Assembly (NCBI GenBank): GCA_903859815.1
Contig: CAIOOA010000028.1
Location: 1-64,000 of the forward strand
DNA from: an uncultured Methylococcaceae bacterium
GTDB taxonomy: Bacteria > Pseudomonadota > Gammaproteobacteria > Methylococcales > Methylococcaceae
Direction: 5' to 3'
DNA: 64,000 bases
Part shown: positions 56,894 through 64,000 of the stretch, piece after piece
Position numbering within the stretch: position 1 is the first letter of the stretch
Layout of the letters: each line of letters opens with the position of its first letter
Notes under the pieces: generated by a model
Database searches by the model: none
Told to the model about the DNA's origin: nothing
Seen by the model: the letters and a program-made list of their open reading frames with translations, nothing else
Translations under genes and position numbers: made by a program

Positions 56894-57586
56894 ATGCCGG
56901 AAATCAACGTGCTCGTGGTGGAGGATGAGGAAGCCATACGAGAAATGCTAACACTGGTGTTGGAGCAATCCGGCTTCACCGTTAGCTCGGCAACTGATGC
57001 CCAGATGGCCACGCCCATGCTAGAAGGGAAAAAGCCAGATTTGATCCTGTTGGATTGGATGCTCCCTGGCATCAGCGGTGTGGATTGGGCTAGGAGGCTG
57101 AAAAAAGGCGAAAGCCATGGGGATATACCCATCATACTCGTCACCGCCCGGGGCGAAGAGGAAGACAAAGTTAGGGGGCTTGATGTCGGGGCCGACGACT
57201 ATATCACCAAACCCTTTTCGCCGCGTGAACTGATTGCCCGCATTCGGGCCGTATTGCGGCGCACCGGTAAATTGGACAAGGGCGGCAAACTCGAATTGGG
57301 AGGGGTGACACTGGACACTGAACAGCACCGGGTCACCGTGGAAGAAACCGAATTGGCCGTTAGCCCCACGGAATTTCGTTTGCTGGAGTTCTTCTTGACG
57401 CACCCTGGAAGGGTTTACAGCCGCACCCAACTGCTCGACCAAGTTTGGGGACGCAGCACTTATATTGAAGAACGCACGGTCGATGTGCATATCCGACGTT
57501 TGCGCAAGATTTTGGCCGAACACCAACGCGAAAACCTGATACAAACCGTGCGGGGTTTCGGCTACCGATTTTCCGAGTCTTTGTAA
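56894..57586 (+). CDS. phoB: Phosphate response regulator PhoB
   Basis: A 230-aa OmpR-type regulator. Receiver: VLVVEDEEAIREML, phospho-acceptor Asp in DLILLDWMLPG, the switch Thr in ILVTARGEEEDK and the Lys in DDYITKPFSPREL. The C-terminal winged helix ends with RTVDVHIRRLRKIL and VRGFGYRF. It activates phosphate-starvation genes by binding PHO boxes. The phoR kinase starts 3 bases after its stop. Confidence 0.95.
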   Translation: MPEINVLVVEDEEAIREMLTLVLEQSGFTVSSATDAQMATPMLEGKKPDLILLDWMLPGISGVDWARRLKKGESHGDIPIILVTARGEEEDKVRGLDVGADDYITKPFSPRELIARIRAVLRRTGKLDKGGKLELGGVTLDTEQHRVTVEETELAVSPTEFRLLEFFLTHPGRVYSRTQLLDQVWGRSTYIEERTVDVHIRRLRKILAEHQRENLIQTVRGFGYRFSESL

Positions 57587-57589
57587 AGC

Positions 57590-58879
57590 ATGAGCAGTCC
57601 CTGGCGAGCCGAATATTATTGGTTAATGTTGATCGCATTCATCGGCGTGTTCATTGGCAAAGTCACTGGCCTCTATCTAGTCAGTTTTTGCCTGTCAGCA
57701 CTGGCCTACTTGGCACGGCATCTCTACCACATCAATCAATTGCTGGCCTGGTTGCGTAGCGGGGGCAAACTCCCACAAAGCAGCGGCATATGGGAAGAAA
57801 TCTATTACCTCATTTACCGGTTGCGCCGCCGCAACAAAAGCCGGAAAAAACGACTGCTCGCCATGCTGGAACGCTTCCGCACTGCCACGGCGGCATTACC
57901 CGATGCCACCGTGGTGCTTGGTGCGAGGGACGAAATAGACTGGTTCAACGAAGCGGCAGAACGCCTACTGGGCTTGCGCAAGGGAGACATAGGCCAACAA
58001 ATCGGCAATTTACTGCGCAATCCCAAATTCGTCGAATTTTTGCATGCCAGCCATTACGACGCCACTGTGAACATTTCTTCGCCCGCCATTGACAAGGGGC
58101 AGTTGGAAATTCGCATCGTACCCTATGGTGAAGATTTACGCTTGTTGATTGCCCAAGACGTGACCCAGATTCGCTTTATGGAGAGGGTACGAAGCGACTT
58201 TGTCTCCAATGTTTCACATGAATTGCGCACACCCCTTACAGTTTTGAGGGGTTATGTGGAAACACTGGGTGACTCCGATCAAGATTTGCCACTACACTAC
58301 CAGAAAGTATTTCGCCGCATGGAAGAGCAAACTTCACGGATGCAAAGGCTCATTGATGGACTGCTATCCTTGACCAAACTGGAATCGGGGGCTTTGGCCC
58401 CCTCCAAACGAGTGAATGTGTCATTATTGTTACAGAGTGTGCGAGACGAAGCGAGCCAACTCGCTTCAGACCGGCAAAAGCTGGATTTGCGCTTGGAATC
58501 AACTGCCGATCTTTTGGGAACTGAATCAGAATTGCGCAGCGCCTTTTCCAATTTGGTCGTCAACGCATTAAAATATGCCTCGGAGGACGGAGCGGTTGGG
58601 ATGTGTTGGCGTGATGACCCAATGGGGGCCGTTTTCGAGGTTGAAGACAACGGCTCGGGCATAGCCGAAGAACATATTCCACGCTTGACAGAGCGCTTTT
58701 ACCGTGTGGATATGGGCAAAAGCGGGGGCAATAACGGAGTTGGCTTGGGTTTATCCATTGTCAAACATGTGATGACCCGTCATGAAGGCGAACTTAAAAT
58801 TACCAGCACTTTGGGTAAAGGTAGTTGTTTTAGTTGTAAATTTCCTGAAAAAAGGTTGTCAAGAGGAACTCAATTGTAA
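57590..58879 (+). CDS. phoR: Phosphate sensor histidine kinase PhoR
   Basis: A 429-aa kinase. Two N-terminal membrane segments, a short charged linker (RRRNKSRKKRLL), a PAS domain (ATVVLGARDEIDWFNEAAERLLG), the dimerisation/phosphorylation helix SNVSHELRTPLTVLRG (His 210) and the ATPase (VVNALKYA N-box, DNGSGIAEEHIPRLTERFYRVD, NNGVGLGLSIVKHV). Coupled with phoB. No phoU or pst operon follows, but a PstS-like gene lies 1.5 kb downstream. Confidence 0.95.
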   Translation: MSSPWRAEYYWLMLIAFIGVFIGKVTGLYLVSFCLSALAYLARHLYHINQLLAWLRSGGKLPQSSGIWEEIYYLIYRLRRRNKSRKKRLLAMLERFRTATAALPDATVVLGARDEIDWFNEAAERLLGLRKGDIGQQIGNLLRNPKFVEFLHASHYDATVNISSPAIDKGQLEIRIVPYGEDLRLLIAQDVTQIRFMERVRSDFVSNVSHELRTPLTVLRGYVETLGDSDQDLPLHYQKVFRRMEEQTSRMQRLIDGLLSLTKLESGALAPSKRVNVSLLLQSVRDEASQLASDRQKLDLRLESTADLLGTESELRSAFSNLVVNALKYASEDGAVGMCWRDDPMGAVFEVEDNGSGIAEEHIPRLTERFYRVDMGKSGGNNGVGLGLSIVKHVMTRHEGELKITSTLGKGSCFSCKFPEKRLSRGTQL

Positions 58880-59028
58880 GCTTGCGTCAGAATTAAAAAT
58901 GATAATTCTGCATTTTTTTCAAAAAATTTCTTCACAAGGGGTTTGCAAAGTCGGCGTAATGGCTATATCATGCAGACTGTTGTTAATTGCGTTAAATTTT
59001 GTTGCTAATTCGGTACAGGAGCACAACC

Positions 59029-60183
59029 ATGATGAAAAAGCATATTTTTGCACTAGCCTTTAGTGGGCTCGCGGCATTCGCCACCGCTCAGGCGGCGGAT
59101 GATGAATTCCAAGATGATCGTTTCTACGCCGCACCTTTCGGCACCTACGTCCATGGAGGCGGTGATCGCAACTCCTTTGACGGTTGGGGCGGTGGTTTGG
59201 CGTTGGGTAAGATCATCAACGAATATTTCAACGTCGAAATCAAAGGTTTCTGGCAGCAGTTCAATGGCCGTCCTGATTCAAAGCTTGGTGTTTATAATCA
59301 AGATTTGGGGCGCTACAATGCTGACTTCACCGGCGGTACGATTGATCTGCAATACTTCTTCTTCCGTGATGCCTTCTCTCCCTATGTGGTCGCAGGTGTC
59401 GGTGGCATGAACACCAGCCAGCGCTTCCCTCAAGGGCCTGTTTTTGGGCCAGTGGGCGGTCTGCCTAAGTATGCTGGGTATACTCCAGGTGCGGGCGGTT
59501 CTGTCTCTTCATTCATCTTTGAAACAGGCGTGGGCGCAACCTACGAGATCCTAGACAACTTCCTGTTGCGCGCTGATGTGAGATATCGTTTGGATACTGC
59601 TCCGAGTTCTATCAATGCTAGAATCGGTCAAAACAGAAGGCCCGACGTGTTCAACGACCTGTTGGTCAACGTAGGCTTCATGATTCCGTTCGGCGACAAG
59701 CCGCAGAGAGTCGCAGCGGTTGCTCCGGTTGATGATTGCGCCACCAAAGACGACGACCATGATGGCGTCAACAATTGCGACGACAAGTGCCCAGGCACCG
59801 CCAAAGGCACGAAAGTTGACGAATATGGTTGCCCGATCAAGATTGAGTTGAAAGGCGTTAACTTTGAATTTGACTCCCCCGAATTGACCGCAACCGCTAA
59901 AGGTATCCTGAATAAGGTGGCCACTGACCTCAGCGTCTATCCGCTGAAGAAGACCATCGAAGTCAGAGGCTTTGCCAGCGAGGAAAAGAAATCGCAAGCA
60001 GAGCACAACCTGAGGCTGTCACAGCGCCGTTCAGAGTCGGTTGTTGCTTATCTGAAATCCAAAGGCGTCGCCAATAAGATGATCGCCAAAGGATTCGGTA
60101 CCGCCTATCCGATAGCCGACAACTCCACTGAAGCGGGCCGTATCAAGAACCGCCGCGTTGAATTGGTTTGGGTAGGCGAATAA
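59029..60183 (+). CDS. OmpA family outer-membrane protein
   Basis: From ATG 59029 after ACAGGAG, about 384 aa. A signal peptide (MKKHIFALAFSGLAAFATAQA) precedes a beta-barrel region (about 25-220) with alternating aromatic strands. Next comes a calcium-binding-style linker, DDHDGVNNCDDKCPGTAKGTKVDEYGCPI, and a C-terminal OmpA peptidoglycan-binding domain (VNFEFDSPELT, IEVRGFASEEKK, RLSQRRSESVVAYL, RIKNRRVEL). It ties the outer membrane to the cell wall. It ends with its own terminator. Confidence 0.93.
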   Translation: MMKKHIFALAFSGLAAFATAQAADDEFQDDRFYAAPFGTYVHGGGDRNSFDGWGGGLALGKIINEYFNVEIKGFWQQFNGRPDSKLGVYNQDLGRYNADFTGGTIDLQYFFFRDAFSPYVVAGVGGMNTSQRFPQGPVFGPVGGLPKYAGYTPGAGGSVSSFIFETGVGATYEILDNFLLRADVRYRLDTAPSSINARIGQNRRPDVFNDLLVNVGFMIPFGDKPQRVAAVAPVDDCATKDDDHDGVNNCDDKCPGTAKGTKVDEYGCPIKIELKGVNFEFDSPELTATAKGILNKVATDLSVYPLKKTIEVRGFASEEKKSQAEHNLRLSQRRSESVVAYLKSKGVANKMIAKGFGTAYPIADNSTEAGRIKNRRVELVWVGE

Positions 60184-60235
60184 CACGTCCATCCAAGGCG
60201 GAGGGACCCGCCTGTTGATCTTAATGAAGATACGC

Positions 60236-60270
60236 AAACCCGCTCTAGTAGCGGGTTTGTCGTTTTTTCG
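60236..60270 (+). terminator. Rho-independent terminator after the OmpA gene
   Basis: AAACCCGCT (60236-60244) and AGCGGGTTT (60250-60258) form a perfect 9-bp stem with loop CTAGT, followed by GTCGTTTTTT. Confidence 0.88.
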
Positions 60271-60359
60271 GCCTAGACAACACTGGCATTCGTCCAAGGC
60301 TACGAAACCGAACGTGAAATCCCAAAGAATGTAAATTTGAAACCATTGAGAATCTATTG

Positions 60360-61409
60360 ATGAAAAAAAATCTTTTGCTAGGCTCGGCCATCCTATCTGC
60401 CCAGATCATCGCAGGCAATGCACTCGCCGACGGATTCAGAAATTACCTGTCTGTCCTCGGCTCATCCACTATTGCTCCATTCACAGAGGAAGTCGCCAAA
60501 AAGGCCAAGGTCAAGACACCTTTGATTGAATCCAATGGCACAAACGGTGGAATCATGATGTTTTGCGAAGGCGTGGGCATGGATTTCGCTGACATGGCGA
60601 ACGCATCACGCCCCATGAAAAAAGGGGAATACGCCACCTGCCAGAAAAATGGCGTAGGCGAAATTCTCGAAGTCAAAATTGGCTACGACGGCTTGGTGTT
60701 CGCCAGTAACAAAAAATCCAAGCCCATGGATTTGACCAGAAAAGACCTCTATTTGGCACTCTCCAAAGTAGTGCCAGACCCAAACTGCACGGAATCTTGC
60801 GAAAACAAGCTCGTCCCCAACCCTTACAAAACTTGGAAACAGGTCAACCCCAATTTGCCGGATGTCAAAATTGACGTGTTAGGCCCTCCCTTCAACTCGG
60901 GCAACGTCGAAGTCTTAGCCGAGGCCGTGCTGGAATCGGGTTGCAACAGCTTCCCATGGTTGCGTGCCTTGAAGACAAAAAGTGAAAAGGAATACAACCG
61001 TCATTGCCATAACATCCGCACTGACGGCGCTTACACTGAAGAAACCGGAGACTTGATCCCGACCAGGTTGGATGGCAGTGTGGAGACCGTTGGCATTATC
61101 AATTACAACCGCTTTAAGGAAAATGCCTCTCATCTTGTCGGGGCAAAGCTAGAAGGCGTTGCACCCAATTATGAAAGCATCGCCTCGCAGACTTATCCGA
61201 TTGCCCGTCCTTTATTCGTGTATGCCAAAAAGTCCCATATCAACAGAGTCCCCGGTTTTGGAACTTTCCTGAACGAATTCACCAGCGAGAAAGCCTCTGG
61301 ACCCAAAGGTTATCTGCTTGGGAAGGGTTTGGTGGGCATGTCGTCCGCTGAATTACAATCCTATGCGGCTGATGTGAGAGCGCTTAAGCCGATGGCTCCG
61401 CCTAACTAA
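60360..61409 (+). CDS. PstS-like phosphate/oxyanion substrate-binding protein
   Basis: 349 aa from ATG 60360, with a signal peptide (LLLGSAILSAQIIAGNALA). PstS-type signature: VLGSSTIAPFTEEVAKKA near the mature start, then PLIESNGTNGGIMMF and ADMANASRPMKKGEY, the usual anion-binding loops with Ser/Thr and Gly. LGPPFNSGNVEVLAEAVLE and VGIINYNRF are also present. Cysteine-rich insert CTESCENK. It binds phosphate or a related anion in the periplasm. No permease genes follow, so it may act as a free sensor or scavenger beside phoBR. Confidence 0.85.
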   Translation: MKKNLLLGSAILSAQIIAGNALADGFRNYLSVLGSSTIAPFTEEVAKKAKVKTPLIESNGTNGGIMMFCEGVGMDFADMANASRPMKKGEYATCQKNGVGEILEVKIGYDGLVFASNKKSKPMDLTRKDLYLALSKVVPDPNCTESCENKLVPNPYKTWKQVNPNLPDVKIDVLGPPFNSGNVEVLAEAVLESGCNSFPWLRALKTKSEKEYNRHCHNIRTDGAYTEETGDLIPTRLDGSVETVGIINYNRFKENASHLVGAKLEGVAPNYESIASQTYPIARPLFVYAKKSHINRVPGFGTFLNEFTSEKASGPKGYLLGKGLVGMSSAELQSYAADVRALKPMAPPN

Positions 61410-61413
61410 AATC

Positions 61414-61446
61414 TAGTGGTTAGTGGTTAGTGGTTAGTGGTTAGTG
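61414..61446. repeat. 7-bp tandem repeat TAGTGGT, about 4.5 copies
   Basis: TAGTGGT is repeated four times from 61414 to 61441 followed by TAGTG, five bases after the PstS-like stop. The complementary CCACTAA appears near 61468-61474, so a hairpin with the repeat is possible. Confidence 0.85.
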
Positions 61447-61468
61447 ACAGTATACTCATCACTTTCCA

Positions 61469-62227
61469 CTAATCATAATATCGATAGCGATACCACCAAC
61501 GCCCGACTATTTCATGCACAGCCCAAAAGGTGGATTGCAACGCAGAAGCGGATGGTAAAAAGTCTTGGGAATCAGTTTTATGGTTGGGGTTCATTAACCC
61601 AGTCGGCGCAGGATTCACTCGCATTCCGGCGTACTCAAAGGCTTCAATAGCCCTAGGCATGTGCCAGCCATGGGTGACTAAAAGAATTTCACCTATCCCC
61701 ACGCCCTTAAGTATTTGGCTTGAATAAATGGCATTTTCATAAGTATTTTTACTTTTACCTTCCAGCCAATTCGCCTCCAAACCAAATTCCTTCAATATGA
61801 CATTCATAAGCTCTGCTTCAGATATGTCATTGGGTTGGCTTAAGCCCCCACCACTCAACAAAACGGGCAAACCAGTTTCTTTCGCCAACTTGGCCGCATA
61901 GCGCAGCCGTTCAAGCCCCAACCGATTCATCGTATCATGCCCGCCATATTCTGGAGCCACCCGGCGACGGTCGGCACCCAGCACAACAATGGCTTCGGCT
62001 GCTGATTTTTCGACGGAAACAGGTGGATAAATTTCTAGCTTGTTCGTCAGCCAATTCGATGTGGCTGGTATACTGAATAGGTATAAGCTGCCAAAACCAA
62101 GAATTAAAAAAAACATGCGGGGCTTAGGACGACGGGAAATCAAGGCGAGGAGTAGAAAGGCAACTGAAGGTCCGGGTGGCAATATTAAAGACTGAATGAC
62201 AGTGGGCAATATTTGTTCTTGTGTCAT
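61469..62227 (-). CDS. YdcF/SanA-like (DUF218) membrane protein
   Basis: A 252-aa protein. Two N-terminal membrane segments (LILPPGPSVAFLLLALIS and FFLILGFGSLYLFSIP), then DUF218: AIVVLGADRRRVAP, RLRYAAKLAKETGLPVLLSGGG, KSKNTYENAIYSSQIL and ILLVTHGWHMPRAIEAFEYAG. ElyC/SanA/YdcF-type proteins influence cell-wall and envelope integrity; the activity is poorly known. Twelve bases separate it from the fructosamine-kinase-like gene upstream, so they are probably cotranscribed. Confidence 0.9.
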   Translation of the reverse strand: MTQEQILPTVIQSLILPPGPSVAFLLLALISRRPKPRMFFLILGFGSLYLFSIPATSNWLTNKLEIYPPVSVEKSAAEAIVVLGADRRRVAPEYGGHDTMNRLGLERLRYAAKLAKETGLPVLLSGGGLSQPNDISEAELMNVILKEFGLEANWLEGKSKNTYENAIYSSQILKGVGIGEILLVTHGWHMPRAIEAFEYAGMRVNPAPTGLMNPNHKTDSQDFLPSASALQSTFWAVHEIVGRWWYRYRYYD

Positions 62228-62239
62228 GTGCTATTCTCA

Positions 62240-63133
62240 CTAACGTACTTCGGCAATAAGCCGTGCAATGATATTTTCTGCTTGTGCAAGATAACCACTA
62301 CCGAAAAGATTGAGATGATTGATGATGTGATAAAGATTATACAGTGATTTACGAGTTTTATAGCCAATATCCAGCGGATAGGCATGGTCGTAAGCTGCCA
62401 AAAACTCCCTGCCGAACCCACCAAACAGTTCTGTCATGGCGATGTCTGCTTCCCTATCACCGAAATAACAAGCCGGATCGAAAATAACTGGCTGGTTGGT
62501 ATCATCACCCGCATAATTACCCCCCCACAAGTCCCCATGCAACAGGCTAGGCTTGGGCCGATAGGAAACAAAAAAATCCGGCAGGCATTCAATCAGTCTT
62601 TCCCCTTCCCGCTGTAATTTTCCAGTATAACCTTGTGATTTAGCCAAGGATAATTGAAAACCTAGGCGGTGCTTGGCAAAGAACTCAACCCAATCGTCAT
62701 GCCGGGTATTGATCTGAGGGGTTGAGCCTATTGTATTATCCCAATGCCAGCCGAAAAAGGCTTGCCTCACGTCATGCATCGCCGCGAGTTTTTGCCCCAA
62801 CATGCGATCACATGCACTATTCGTAGACCGCAGTTGGATAAACTCCATGACTAAAAATGACTGATCCTCAACTAACCCACAACAAACTGGCTTTGGCACT
62901 CTAACAGTATCAGTCACCGCAATTGCTTCCAAACCTAGGGATTCGGCCTCAAACATGGGCAAGCAATCTTTATGATTGAGTTTGACGAAGTATTGACCAG
63001 CCTTGCCTTCCAAACGATAGGCCGAATTGATGCAACCGCCACCGACCGTGACTGTCTTAAGCAACTTAAAGGGCTTTCCGGTCACCGTTTGAATGCGCTC
63101 GGCTATGGTCTGAAACAGAATATCAGGGATCAT
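62240..63133 (-). CDS. Fructosamine/ketosamine-3-kinase family protein
   Basis: A 297-aa APH-fold kinase. Motifs: VGGGCINSAYRLEG (phosphate loop), YFVKLNHKD (Lys), FEAESLGLEAI, the catalytic LLHGDLWGGNYAGDD and metal-binding FDPACYFGDREADIAMTELFGGF. These enzymes phosphorylate glycated amines so they fall off proteins (deglycation). Full length. It starts the two-gene unit with the YdcF-like protein. Confidence 0.93.
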   Translation of the reverse strand: MIPDILFQTIAERIQTVTGKPFKLLKTVTVGGGCINSAYRLEGKAGQYFVKLNHKDCLPMFEAESLGLEAIAVTDTVRVPKPVCCGLVEDQSFLVMEFIQLRSTNSACDRMLGQKLAAMHDVRQAFFGWHWDNTIGSTPQINTRHDDWVEFFAKHRLGFQLSLAKSQGYTGKLQREGERLIECLPDFFVSYRPKPSLLHGDLWGGNYAGDDTNQPVIFDPACYFGDREADIAMTELFGGFGREFLAAYDHAYPLDIGYKTRKSLYNLYHIINHLNLFGSGYLAQAENIIARLIAEVR

Positions 63134-63366
63134 GTTAATAGGCTTGATTCAATATAGTCCTGCGTCAATACAATCGATTAAGACCCGATCACTCCATCGC
63201 CAAAGCTCCCTCCGAAAAGAGGGCAAGCTAGCGGAAATTTTCTTAAGAATTCCGCAAAATGAGAAAACTGGGGGGGTGTAAATTTTAGAAAGAGCGCATC
63301 AGCATTTAGTAGCATAATGCGCAATATTGTTTGAAAGCCGTCTCAGCGCAAAATAAGCCGGGAAGG

Positions 63367-64000
63367 TTATTTAGACTCCTTATCCAAACCCTGCGACAAT
63401 CGAATCGCATCCACATAACCGGGGATGATAGTCCCTTTTGAAGTTACGATCATTGGCGTACCCGAGGCACCGAGTTCCTCACCCAGTTTCATGTGTTCCT
63501 TGATCGGATTGTCACATGTCTTCATTTCGATGGCTTCGCCTTTTTTTGCCTTGGTCAAGGCTTCATGGCGGTCTTTGGCGCACCAAACAGCAACAGCTTT
63601 ATTATAGGAATCAGAATTTAGGCCAGCGCGGGGGAAAAACAGATATCGCACTTCGATACCCGCACTGAGATACTGTTCAATTTCAGAATGGAGCTTGCGA
63701 CAGTAGCCACAGTCAATATCGGTGAACACATATATAACATGTTTGGTCTTTTTGGGCTTGAAGATTATCATATTCTCCAATCCCACCTTATCCAACAGCG
63801 CAATCCTAGCCTCGCCCAAACGAGCTTCGGTCAGGTCTTTATTGTTCTTGACATCAATTAGGCTGCCTTCGATAAAATAATTGCCATCCTCGCTGACATA
63901 ATATAGCCTGGAACCTGAGATAAACTCATAAATTCCCGGCACTTCCGTTGCTTGTTTAGTGCCTTTGACATCGGTCAACTTGCCCTCGACTAAATACCGA
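63367..64000 (-). CDS. dsbC: Thiol:disulfide interchange protein DsbC (5' end cut by the window edge)
   Basis: The frame runs off the window; at the edge it reads RYLVEGKLTDV, so the N-terminal signal and first part are missing. The remainder has the DsbC plan: dimerisation domain (LYYVSEDGNYFIEGSLID), linker, then the thioredoxin-fold domain with FTDIDCGYCRKLHSEI (CGYC active site), YLFFPRAG, and the cis-Pro loop GASGTPMIVTSKG. It shuffles wrong disulfides in the periplasm. About 210 residues are visible. Confidence 0.92.
   Translation of the reverse strand, partial: RYLVEGKLTDVKGTKQATEVPGIYEFISGSRLYYVSEDGNYFIEGSLIDVKNNKDLTEARLGEARIALLDKVGLENMIIFKPKKTKHVIYVFTDIDCGYCRKLHSEIEQYLSAGIEVRYLFFPRAGLNSDSYNKAVAVWCAKDRHEALTKAKKGEAIEMKTCDNPIKEHMKLGEELGASGTPMIVTSKGTIIPGYVDAIRLSQGLDKESK

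Overview
The window reads as a gammaproteobacterial chromosome segment. Core genes point that way: plsY/folB divergent pair, cmoB, hemF, mlaC, hemB, aroE, pepN, phoB-phoR, an OmpA-type porin and dsbC. The mix of glycogen synthase, an N-type ATPase fragment and the style of the OmpA and PstS-like proteins would fit a methanotroph-like (Methylococcales) genome, but that is an impression and not a proof. No rRNA, tRNA or CRISPR array was found.

Layout. 1-2,900: a 44-bp hairpin tandem repeat, a fibronectin-III protein, then a graveyard of toxin-antitoxin genes (frameshifted DUF2281-like gene, frameshifted TumE-like toxin, intact HVO_A0114-like regulator, RHH antitoxin with a stop, headless PIN toxin). 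2,970-6,770: an AT-rich DUF262/DUF1524 (GmrSD-like) defence protein, an intact UPF0175/DUF3368 toxin-antitoxin pair bracketed by a duplicated small gene (one copy dead), and a truncated HNH gene with its partner. 7,145-14,830: a same-strand set of four redox enzymes: multicopper oxidase, tyrosinase, LodA-like quinoprotein oxidase and LodB-like flavoprotein. This is the most coherent unusual gene set of the first half. 14,895-20,421: SEL1-repeat, DUF7477-repeat, Panacea-domain and SHOCT proteins, then a translationally coupled transglutaminase-like/M14-peptidase-like pair.

20,565-28,253 is mostly housekeeping, with two very small genes (a 44-aa membrane protein and a 41-aa lipoprotein). 28,569-46,976 is a surface polysaccharide locus of the ABC-transporter type: WecA/WbpL-like initiating transferase, WbpM-like dehydratase, Wzm/Wzt, a 2,222-aa fusion protein (methyltransferase, long coiled coil, three glycosyltransferase modules, second methyltransferase), further glycosyltransferases, a sugar-phosphate nucleotidyltransferase and an SDR. 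From about 31.4 kb to 47 kb it is strikingly AT-rich against its flanks, suggesting transfer. In known systems of this type (E. coli O9a WbdD) a methyltransferase joined to a coiled-coil ruler ends chains at a set length and Wzt recognises the cap. The giant protein looks like polymerase, ruler and terminator in one chain.

47,010-53,904: an isolated three-gene F0 fragment (AtpQ/I-like, a and c subunits), a GH13 enzyme and glycogen synthase GlgA with a ~200-residue disordered extension, separated by a compact restriction-modification pair whose nuclease carries its own HTH domain. 54,014-64,000: pepN, phoBR, OmpA porin, PstS-like binding protein, YdcF-like protein, fructosamine-kinase-like protein and dsbC running off the window edge.
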